5,363 bases of DNA from Chloroflexota bacterium (GTDB taxonomy: Bacteria; Chloroflexota; Anaerolineae; B4-G1; SLSP01). A model generated the notes under the pieces. That model ran no database searches and had not been told where the DNA came from. It saw only the letters and a program-made list of their open reading frames with translations. The stretch spans positions 1 to 5,363 of the forward strand of contig JAKJAE010000222.1 in the NCBI GenBank assembly GCA_022707665.1. The letters are read 5' to 3'. Shown piece after piece: positions 1-4,513 of this stretch. Position 1 is the stretch's first letter; the number at the start of each line of letters is the position of its first letter. A program made the translations under genes and the position numbers.

Positions 1-1160
1 GGCAGGCCATCGGTGAGGAAAACGAGGAGGCGTGTCGCGCCACGTCGCGGGGCGCTCTCTTCCAGGATCGCCAGGCCCTGTTCGAGCGCAGCATCGATGT
101 CGGTGCTGTCGCGCGCATAGAGGTCGTCGACGAAGCGGCGTGCCTGGAGGATCGTTTCGCCCGTCACGGGTTGCAGCGTCGTGGCCACCGTGTCCAGGCG
201 GTCGTCAAAGCTCACGATCGAGAAACGGTCTTCCGGCCCTAGCTGGCCCAGGATGAACTGCAGGGCATCCCGGGCCTGGACCATCTTCTCGCCCTCCATG
301 CTGCCGGACCGGTCGATGACAAAGACGATGTCCTTGGGCAGTGCCGGAGCCTCATTCCGGGCCTGGTCGGGCGCGAAAAGAAACAGAAAATGCCCCTCGT
401 CCTCGCCGCTGGCCCCGGGTTGGTGCCCCAACAGCAGACCGCTGCCGAAGCCGCCCTCTGCAGGGGAGAAGAACAGGTGAAAGTCCTCGGTGGGCCGTAC
501 CCGCTCGGCCTTCCAGGAGACCTGCGCCCGTCCGCCCTCGGAGCGTTCGACCGCGACCGGGTGAGACGAGGAGTAGACCGTACCCAGCCCTTCAGACGAG
601 TTCAGGTGCACCGTGATCGACACATCCTCCAAGGGCTCGGAGGTATAGCGCTCGGTACCAAGGACATAGTGATAGTGCACCAGTCCGTTTTCAGGCGTCA
701 GCACCTCGTCGTAGGTCAACGACATCGTGCGCGTGGCGCTGGCGGGGAGTGTGAGATCGAAGGTAAGCGACGTCCAGTCCGCATACTGGAGCAACGATGG
801 ATTGTGCCGTTCGGCGACCAGGGCATAGAGTGCCGCGTTGGTCGCCGCGGCATCCTGATAGTTCACCGTCTGCGCCTCGCCGTCGACCACCGCCTGGAAG
901 CCGGTGACCATCGCGCCGGGCGGTACCGGGAAAATGTACTGCGTCGTCACCTCGTAGGGGAACGGATTGGTGAACGCTTGCTCGACGTGGGTTGTCGCGT
1001 GGGTATCAGCGATATCGACGGCGACGTGGTGATAACGAACCACGAGGTAACCGATATCGGCCTCCAGCGGCAGGATCATGCCGTCGGCCAACACGGCCTG
1101 AGGCAAGAGCAGCGCCACAAGGGCCATGCACCCGATCAACAGTCTATGTGCGCGTACCAT
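1..1160 (-). CDS. Secreted VIT and VWA domain protein (C-terminus beyond window)
   Basis: Read by translating the minus strand from the ATG at 1160: 386 complete codons stay open to the window edge, so the C-terminus is missing. Residues 1-25 look like a Sec signal peptide (basic MVRAHR, hydrophobic core, probable cleavage after VLA at 25). A LIGC tetrapeptide at 8-11 resembles a lipobox but lies too early, inside the hydrophobic core. Residues about 30-160 resemble a VIT (inter-alpha-trypsin inhibitor) domain, including VEQAFTNPFPYE and YIFPVPPGAMVTGF. From about 276 a VWA domain begins: KDIVFVIDRSGSM gives the MIDAS DxSxS (D283, S285, S287), with T353 in DSTDID and D384 in FLTDG completing the metal site. 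An intact MIDAS suggests divalent-metal-dependent protein binding outside the membrane; the ligand is unknown. The start is supported by a strong ribosome site. It has its own promoter with a Pho box, so phosphate control is inferred. The domain call is firm; the biological role is not known. Confidence 0.9.
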   Translation of the reverse strand, partial: MVRAHRLLIGCMALVALLLPQAVLADGMILPLEADIGYLVVRYHHVAVDIADTHATTHVEQAFTNPFPYEVTTQYIFPVPPGAMVTGFQAVVDGEAQTVNYQDAAATNAALYALVAERHNPSLLQYADWTSLTFDLTLPASATRTMSLTYDEVLTPENGLVHYHYVLGTERYTSEPLEDVSITVHLNSSEGLGTVYSSSHPVAVERSEGGRAQVSWKAERVRPTEDFHLFFSPAEGGFGSGLLLGHQPGASGEDEGHFLFLFAPDQARNEAPALPKDIVFVIDRSGSMEGEKMVQARDALQFILGQLGPEDRFSIVSFDDRLDTVATTLQPVTGETILQARRFVDDLYARDSTDIDAALEQGLAILEESAPRRGATRLLVFLTDGL

Positions 1161-1165
1161 GGGGA

Positions 1166-1173
1166 TCTCCTTT
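1166..1173 (-). promoter_or_regulatory. Shine-Dalgarno site of the VIT/VWA gene
   Basis: On the minus strand AAAGGAGA sits 5 bases before the ATG at 1160. It is a strong match to the anti-Shine-Dalgarno complement and fixes the start codon of the VIT/VWA gene in preference to the later in-frame ATG at codon 12. Confidence 0.85.
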
Positions 1174-1197
1174 CCTGAAGCATTCGGATCTACCCCT

Positions 1198-1203
1198 GGT
1201 ATA
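1198..1203 (-). promoter_or_regulatory. Probable -10 element of the VIT/VWA promoter
   Basis: On the minus strand this reads TATACC, four of six matches to TATAAT. It lies exactly 10 bp downstream of the Pho box at 1214-1231, the spacing established for PhoB-activated promoters, where the box replaces the -35 element. Transcription would begin near 1191, giving a leader of about 30 nt that contains little more than the ribosome site. Confidence 0.6.
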
Positions 1204-1213
1204 GCGGATGACT

Positions 1214-1231
1214 GTGACAGCCGGATGACAG
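1214..1231 (-). promoter_or_regulatory. Pho box upstream of the VIT/VWA gene
   Basis: The minus strand reads CTGTCAT, CCGG, CTGTCAC: two 7-bp direct repeats with a 4-bp spacer, an 11-bp period. This fits the proteobacterial PhoB consensus at all 14 repeat positions. A PhoB dimer would bind head to tail and recruit RNA polymerase to the -10 element 10 bp downstream. It shares 17 of 20 positions with the second box at 4011-4030 when both are extended by two bases. Binding by the regulator encoded at 3138-3854 is inferred. Confidence 0.75.
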
Positions 1232-1236
1232 GAGCC

Positions 1237-1256
1237 CAATGCCCTTGGGGCAATTG
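1237..1256. repeat. Imperfect hairpin next to the Pho box
   Basis: TGCCC and GGGCA (1240-1244 and 1248-1252) form a 5-bp stem with a 3-nt loop, extended by CAA/TTG (1237-1239 with 1254-1256) across a single bulged A at 1253. It lies 5 bp upstream of the Pho box on the minus strand and directly abuts the next hairpin at 1258-1281. No U-run follows on either strand, so a terminator call is not justified. Confidence 0.45.
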
Positions 1257-1257
1257 T

Positions 1258-1281
1258 GGGGCGAACTGTCTTGTTCGCCCC
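1258..1281. repeat. Perfect 9-bp inverted repeat (REP-like palindrome)
   Basis: GGGGCGAAC and GTTCGCCCC flank a 6-nt loop (TGTCTT). The arms are exact complements. This arm sequence resembles dispersed intergenic palindromes I recall from Chloroflexota and some other phyla, but I cannot count copies here. No U-run follows on either strand, which argues against a simple intrinsic terminator. Confidence 0.6.
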
Positions 1282-1321
1282 TTCGGAGCCCCCCTCTTCG
1301 TCCTCTCTCGGACCGCGGGCG

Positions 1322-1352
1322 TCGCAACGCCTGCGGGCGCCTCGCCCGCCTC
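1322..1352. repeat. 31-bp direct repeat, copy 1, with internal hairpin
   Basis: An exact 31-bp match to 1494-1524 in the same orientation, beginning TCGCAACGCC. Its core forms a perfect hairpin: GCGGGCG, a 3-nt loop CCT, then CGCCCGC. The two copies are offset by 172 bp and lie wholly in non-coding sequence. This architecture is like REP/BIME-type dispersed palindromic elements. Confidence 0.8.
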
Positions 1353-1388
1353 TGCCCAGGCGCCGCGGCTGCCCACCTCTCTGATGTA

Positions 1389-1411
1389 GGCCGGTGTCTC
1401 CAGACCCGGCC
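1389..1411. repeat. Bulged GC-rich hairpin between the two repeat copies
   Basis: Arms GGCCGG and CCGGCC are extended inward by GTC/GAC around a 4-nt loop with one bulged T, giving a 9-bp stem. It lies between the two 31-bp repeat copies and may be part of the same composite element. It is not followed by a U-run on either strand. Confidence 0.5.
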
Positions 1412-1493
1412 ATCCGCCGCGCGCAGCCGCCCTCTGTGTCTCCCCCAGTGCCGCGGACGTCCCGACGGGAGCGCAGATCACGACCCACTGGCA

Positions 1494-1524
1494 TCGCAAC
1501 GCCTGCGGGCGCCTCGCCCGCCTC
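1494..1524. repeat. 31-bp direct repeat, copy 2, with internal hairpin
   Basis: Identical at all 31 positions to 1322-1352 and in the same orientation. The perfect GCGGGCG/CGCCCGC stem-loop is preserved. The flanks diverge immediately on the left (one further C-for-A mismatch context) and right, so the 31 bp is the conserved unit rather than part of a longer local duplication. Confidence 0.8.
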
Positions 1525-1552
1525 GGGAATTGCACCAGGATGGACACAGGAA

Positions 1553-1572
1553 GGCGGCTCTGGAGAGCCGCC
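1553..1572 (-). terminator. Terminator-like hairpin after the kinase gene
   Basis: A 9-bp perfect inverted repeat (GGCGGCTCT with AGAGCCGCC, 2-nt centre, effectively 8 bp around a 4-nt loop) begins 12 bp after the kinase stop codon on the minus strand. The downstream minus-strand bases are TTCCTGTG, only weakly U-rich. Position and stability suggest the 3' end of the two-component transcript; the poor U-tract leaves termination efficiency uncertain. Confidence 0.6.
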
Positions 1573-1584
1573 CAACATCACGGT

Positions 1585-3141
1585 CTACGCGCCGGGCAGC
1601 GTGAACGTAACGGTGGTGCCGCGCCCCTCTTCGCTGGCAATGCGCAGTGTGCCGCCGTGGGCCTCGACAAGTGCTGTAGCAATGGAGAGCCCAAGGCCGC
1701 TCCCGCTCGGCCCGCCGTCAGCCCGAACTCCGGCATCCGCGCGGCGACGCGCCCGTGCCTTGTCGGCCCGGTAGAACCGTTGACCAATCTGAGGAAGATC
1801 GTCAGAGGAAATGCCATTGCCGGTATCGTGCACGCTGACCCGGGCCCCGTCGCCATCGCGCTCCACGCGCACGGTCACGACACCGCTCTCATGCGAGAAC
1901 TTGATCGCGTTGTCGAGCAGGTTGACCAGGACCTGGGCAATCCGGTCGCCATCGGCCCACGCCAACGGTGCCTCGGGGTCAGCCTCCAACGCGATCTGCA
2001 CCTCGCGGCTCGCAGCGCGTGGCGCCAGCCCTTCGATCGTGGATCTTGCCAACTCGGCAAGGTCCAATGGCTCGCGGCGCAGGTTCAGGGCCTCGGCATC
2101 GGCGCGCGTCAGCACCAGGAGGTCGTTCACAAGCCGGATCAGGCGATCTGTCTCCGACTCGGCCGTCGCAAGAAACTGGTCACGGACGGCGACGTCATCG
2201 ACGGCACCGTCGCGCAACGTCTCGACCATGCCCTTGATCGAGGTCAAGGGCGTGCGCAGCTCGTGAGAGACGTTGGCGACGAACGTCGTCTGGGCCTGGC
2301 GGGCCAGCCGTAAACGGGCCGCCATGTCATTGAAGGTCCGGCTAAGACGCCCGAGCTCATCCCGCGAATGCACCGGGACCTCCTGGTCGAGCCGGCCTCG
2401 AGCGATCTCACCGGCAGCTGCCGTCAGCCGTCCGACCGGGCGCGTGATGGCCCGCGACAGGAGCAGGGCCACGGCGCCCGAGAGCACCAGGGCAATGGCC
2501 GTGGACCACGCAAGCCGCGTGCGCAGGTCGACCAGCACGGCGTCGATATCGCGCAGCGGTTGGGTCAGGTAGACGACGCCGGCCAATGCGTCCTCGACAA
2601 GGACGGGCATCGCAACGGCCAACATCGGCTCTCCGCCCTCGCGGATCGTCTCACTGCCATAGACGCCTGCCAACGCCCGCTCCACCAAAGCCTCTGGGAC
2701 ACTGGATGTTCCGGCAGAATCCGGCCCGCCCGCCGAATCGACAAGCACGGTCCCCGTCACATCGAGCACACGAATGCGCGTTTCGAGCTGCGCGCCGAGC
2801 TGCAGCGAGGAGTCCGACAGATAGTCAAGATCGAGGTCGCTCAGGGTCACAGCGCCGGCGGGAAGTGCCAGGTTCTCCGCCTGCAACGCCAGGTTACCGA
2901 CCTGTCGCTGTTGGATCGCGTTGGAGAGGGGCGACTGCACCTCCGACACAGGGCCCACGGCAAGCGCTCCCGGAATCAGCGCCTGGGCCGTGATCCGTGC
3001 CTGCGCGGCAAGGCTCGCTTCGGTCGCCTCGAGGAAGTAACGCTGCAGAAAGGTGAGCAACAGGAGCGCTGCCAGCCCCATCGCCAGGACGATCAGTCCG
3101 AGGTGGCTGAGGAGCAGTTTGAGGCGCAGGCTTCCGCTCAT
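1585..3141 (-). CDS. phoR: PhoR-type membrane sensor histidine kinase
   Basis: A 518-residue transmembrane histidine kinase predicted to phosphorylate the response regulator encoded just upstream. Order: TM1 at about 9-31, an extracytoplasmic sensor region of about 175 residues (33-209), TM2 at about 210-229, HAMP at about 230-283, HisKA with the phospho-accepting His293 in VSHELRTPLT, and an HATPase domain from about 395. The catalytic domain shows the N box NLLDN (407-411), G1 DTGNG (439-443), F box RFYRADKA, and G2 GSGLGL (480-485). All catalytic motifs are intact. No PAS domain separates HAMP from HisKA, unlike Bacillus PhoR, so the ligand cannot be assigned from domains. The segment between F box and G2 (about 461-479, ARARRRADAGV then Gly-rich) is longer than usual. 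Its ATG overlaps the regulator stop in an ATGA, implying translational coupling. The PhoR name rests on the PhoB-like partner and nearby Pho boxes; a WalK/ResE-like role is possible. Confidence 0.9.
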   Translation of the reverse strand: MSGSLRLKLLLSHLGLIVLAMGLAALLLLTFLQRYFLEATEASLAAQARITAQALIPGALAVGPVSEVQSPLSNAIQQRQVGNLALQAENLALPAGAVTLSDLDLDYLSDSSLQLGAQLETRIRVLDVTGTVLVDSAGGPDSAGTSSVPEALVERALAGVYGSETIREGGEPMLAVAMPVLVEDALAGVVYLTQPLRDIDAVLVDLRTRLAWSTAIALVLSGAVALLLSRAITRPVGRLTAAAGEIARGRLDQEVPVHSRDELGRLSRTFNDMAARLRLARQAQTTFVANVSHELRTPLTSIKGMVETLRDGAVDDVAVRDQFLATAESETDRLIRLVNDLLVLTRADAEALNLRREPLDLAELARSTIEGLAPRAASREVQIALEADPEAPLAWADGDRIAQVLVNLLDNAIKFSHESGVVTVRVERDGDGARVSVHDTGNGISSDDLPQIGQRFYRADKARARRRADAGVRADGGPSGSGLGLSIATALVEAHGGTLRIASEEGRGTTVTFTLPGA

Positions 3142-3854
3142 GGTTCCAGCTTGTAGCCGACGCCACGCACGGTGACGATCAGGTCAGCACCGTTACCGGC
3201 GTCCCGCAGCTTGGCACGCAGCCGTTTCACCACAGCGTCCACCACGCGGTGGTCGCCAAGGTACTCATAGCCCCAGACCTGTTGGAGAAGTTGCTCGCGG
3301 GTCATGACCAGCTCGCGGTTCTCCGCCAACGTGGCCAGCATCTCGAACTCGAGCGTCGTCAGCTCGACCGGCGCCGTGCCCAGGCGCGCCTCATAGCGTC
3401 CACGATCCACAAGAAGGTCACCCACGCGGATCACAGCCTGCGCGCCCTGTGAGACCTGCTGCGTACGCCGGAGCACCGCCTTGACGCGGGCCAGCAACTC
3501 CCGAACGCTGAACGGCTTGACGACGTAGTCGTCAGCGCCAAGCTCGAGTCCCAACACGCGATCGATCTCCTCATCGCGCGCCGTCAACATGATGATAGGG
3601 ATATCGGACGTTCTGACACCGGGCGTTCTGACGCCCGCCATCTCACGCCGCAGCGTACGGCAGACCTCGGTGCCATCGAGCTTCGGCAGCATCAGGTCGA
3701 GGATGATGAGGTCGGGCCGCTCGCGCCGCGCGACCTCCAACGCCCCCTCACCATCCCAGGCCACCAGGACCTGGTACCCCGAGCGCTTCAGGTTGTAGGT
3801 CAGGACGTCAATGATGGGTTGTTCATCGTCGACAACGAGCACTTTCGCCGTCAT
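3138..3854 (-). CDS. phoB: PhoB/OmpR-family response regulator
   Basis: A 238-residue two-domain transcription factor. The receiver (about 3-128) has the acidic pair D9/D10, phospho-acceptor D53 in LIILDLMLP, T91 in MLTA and K113 in VKPF. The C-terminal winged helix (about 140-236) contains ELTTLEFEML, the recognition-helix region DHRVVDAVVKRLRAKL and the closing VRGVGYKL hairpin, typical of PhoB/OmpR proteins. I chose the ATG at 3854 because MTAKVLVVDDE is where the family normally begins. An in-frame GTG at 3881 would add nine residues, but neither start has a strong ribosome site (GGGGA precedes the ATG at 9 nt). Between receiver helix 3 and strand 4 (about 73-85) there is a short insertion that repeats VRT. 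The gene is first in the operon, its TGA overlapping the kinase ATG. A promoter and a Pho box upstream suggest positive autoregulation, supporting the PhoB identity over other OmpR-family regulators. Confidence 0.9.
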   Translation of the reverse strand: MTAKVLVVDDEQPIIDVLTYNLKRSGYQVLVAWDGEGALEVARRERPDLIILDLMLPKLDGTEVCRTLRREMAGVRTPGVRTSDIPIIMLTARDEEIDRVLGLELGADDYVVKPFSVRELLARVKAVLRRTQQVSQGAQAVIRVGDLLVDRGRYEARLGTAPVELTTLEFEMLATLAENRELVMTREQLLQQVWGYEYLGDHRVVDAVVKRLRAKLRDAGNGADLIVTVRGVGYKLEP

Positions 3855-3973
3855 AATGGTCAGTCCCCGGTCGTTGGTCACACAGGATAAGGACGGAGAG
3901 ATCGCATAGACACCGAACGCTAACGGTAACAGGGTCTTGTGACGTCTGTGCCTGCCACACTCTACCTGATCTC

Positions 3974-4002
3974 ATTGTAACAAGGTCTCGGGGCCGGGTA
4001 AA
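3974..4002 (-). promoter_or_regulatory. Sigma-A promoter of the two-component operon
   Basis: On the minus strand -35 TTTACC (3997-4002, four of six) and -10 TACAAT (3974-3979, five of six) are separated by 17 bp. Transcription would start near 3967, leaving a leader of about 110 nt before the regulator ATG. The Pho box ends 8 bp upstream of the -35. An alternative PhoB-style -10 lying 10 bp from the box would be TACCCG at 3995-4000, a much poorer match. Confidence 0.6.
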
Positions 4003-4010
4003 GCGACTCC

Positions 4011-4028
4011 GTGACACGTGGATGACAG
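4011..4028 (-). promoter_or_regulatory. phoB: Pho box upstream of the two-component operon
   Basis: The minus strand reads CTGTCAT, CCAC, GTGTCAC: two 7-bp direct repeats with 4-bp spacing, 13 of 14 positions agreeing with the PhoB consensus. It lies upstream of the operon promoter at 3974-4002 and fits autoregulation as known for phoB genes. In plus-strand terms it shares GTGACA, three variable bases and GGATGACAGGA with the box in front of the VIT/VWA gene. Confidence 0.7.
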
Positions 4029-4212
4029 GATCTCGATGCCTTCGCGATACTTCGGTCCATCCGACCGGAGACCGAGTGCGGCTTCTTTCTCCGGACATTG
4101 GCACAGGCCGATCGCACTTCGTACCAGCACGGCAGAATGCGACACGATGGTCATGCCCTTGCGAAGCGAAACGGCGCAAGCACGCGACTGCCAAATGCGA
4201 TAGCCCTGAGCA

Positions 4213-4240
4213 TTGACAGACCCATCTCACGTGGTATAGT
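4213..4240 (+). promoter_or_regulatory. Sigma-A promoter of the SAM-riboswitch transcript
   Basis: TTGACA (4213-4218, perfect -35) and TATAGT (4235-4240, five of six) with a 16-bp spacer. Transcription would begin around 4247, a few bases before the first paired base of the riboswitch at 4252, exactly where a riboswitch leader should start. Confidence 0.85.
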
Positions 4241-4251
4241 TCCCGCCGGTT

Positions 4252-4380
4252 CTTATCGAGAGAGGTGGAGGGATCGGCCCTGTGAAACCTCGGCAACCCG
4301 GACGCGGTGCGACGTGTGCCCCCGGTCCGACGGTGCCAACTCCGACAGAATCCCGGCGGACGCGGGTTCTGGAAGATGAG
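4252..4380 (+). promoter_or_regulatory. SAM-I (S-box) riboswitch aptamer
   Basis: Binds S-adenosylmethionine in the nascent leader of the downstream methionine gene. Conserved SAM-I landmarks appear in order: CTTATC followed by GAGAGAGGTGGAGGGA, then GGCCC, TGAAACC, GGCAACC (4292-4298), GGTGCCAACTCC (4332-4343) and GGAAGATGAGAG. P1 pairs CTTATC (4252-4257) with GATGAG (4375-4380), with one G-U wobble. P3 is closed by CGGAC/GTCCG (4299-4303 with 4325-4329). P4 pairs CAGAAtCCCG with CGGGTTCTG (4346-4371), one T bulged. Every helix expected of the class can be drawn by hand, so the call is firm. Confidence 0.95.
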
Positions 4381-4403
4381 AGCAAAGCTATAAGTTGGCT
4401 TGG

Positions 4404-4453
4404 CGCCTCTTCAGATGCCCCGCAGCGATGGGTCTGTGCTGAAGGGGCGTTTT
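4404..4453 (+). terminator. Intrinsic terminator of the SAM-I expression platform
   Basis: CGCCTCTTCAG (4404-4414) pairs with CTGAAGGGGCG (4439-4449) over 11 bp with one G-U, followed at once by TTTTCGTT. The intervening 24 nt can pair further (GCCC with GGGT). TCTTC of the 5' arm (4408-4412) is complementary to GAAGA at 4372-4376, which overlaps the 3' strand of P1. With SAM bound, P1 holds that strand and the terminator forms; without SAM an antiterminator is possible. The predicted logic is therefore OFF with SAM. Confidence 0.88.
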
Positions 4454-4496
4454 CGTTGTCACGCCCTCTCTCGATCCGAGCCGCAGGAACCGGAGC

Positions 4497-4506
4497 AAAG
4501 GAGAGG
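4497..4506 (+). promoter_or_regulatory. Shine-Dalgarno site of the methionine gene
   Basis: AAAGGAGAGG lies 7 bases before the ATG at 4514. It is a strong site well downstream of the terminator, so the riboswitch is predicted to act on transcription rather than by hiding the ribosome site. Confidence 0.8.
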
Positions 4507-4513
4507 ACATACC

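Larger units (their letters stand above)
1161..1584. other. Gene-free, hairpin-rich spacer between the kinase and VIT/VWA genes
   Basis: I found no credible gene in these 424 bp; the open frames here are short and match no family I recognise. Reading leftward from the kinase, the spacer holds a terminator-like hairpin, a 31-bp repeat copy, a 23-bp bulged hairpin, a second repeat copy, two adjacent hairpins, and then the Pho box promoter and ribosome site of the VIT/VWA gene. The separate promoter implies the VIT/VWA gene is its own transcription unit despite sharing orientation with the two-component operon. Confidence 0.7.
3855..4513. other. Divergent regulatory region without genes
   Basis: This 659-bp stretch separates the leftward two-component operon from the rightward methionine gene. 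The left part is the operon leader, promoter and Pho box; the right part, from 4213, is the promoter, SAM-I riboswitch and leader of the methionine gene. Between them, 4029-4212, I see no gene and only one modest inverted repeat (CTTGCG at 4158-4163 with CGCAAG at 4175-4180). The short open frames here are not supported by a ribosome site or a recognisable family. Confidence 0.7.

Noticed and set aside
1128..1139. Lipobox (LIGC) in the VIT/VWA signal peptide
   Set aside because: The cysteine would be residue 11, with hydrophobic sequence continuing after it to residue 19. A type I site after residue 25 fits better.
390..1178. Long open frame on the plus strand opposite the VIT/VWA gene
   Set aside because: It is antisense to a gene with clear signal peptide, VIT and MIDAS motifs; its own translation is Arg/Gly/His-rich with no recognisable domain, as expected for a shadow frame in GC-rich DNA.
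1322..1524. CRISPR array
   Set aside because: Only two repeat copies with a 141-bp interval, far longer than a CRISPR spacer, and no cas gene is nearby.
1144..1581. Minus-strand 145-codon open frame in the spacer between kinase and VIT/VWA genes
   Set aside because: It runs through both repeat copies, the hairpins and the Pho box, overlaps the VIT/VWA start in another frame, and is Gly/Arg-rich without a recognisable motif.
2368..3156. 262-codon open frame on the plus strand opposite the kinase
   Set aside because: The kinase on the minus strand has every catalytic motif in order. The plus-strand frame has low-complexity Arg/Gln/His composition and no ribosome site that I can see.
3855..3881. 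GTG at 3881 as the start of the response regulator
   Set aside because: It adds nine residues before the usual family start and has no Shine-Dalgarno match upstream; the ATG at 3854 gives the standard N-terminus. It is kept as a possible alternative only.
4213..4219. A third Pho box at TTGACAG upstream of the riboswitch
   Set aside because: No second 7-bp repeat lies 11 bp away on either side; the sequence is better explained as a perfect -35 element.
3823..4296. Minus-strand 157-codon open frame upstream of the regulator
   Set aside because: It crosses the riboswitch, both promoters and the Pho box and overlaps the regulator start out of frame; no family resemblance.
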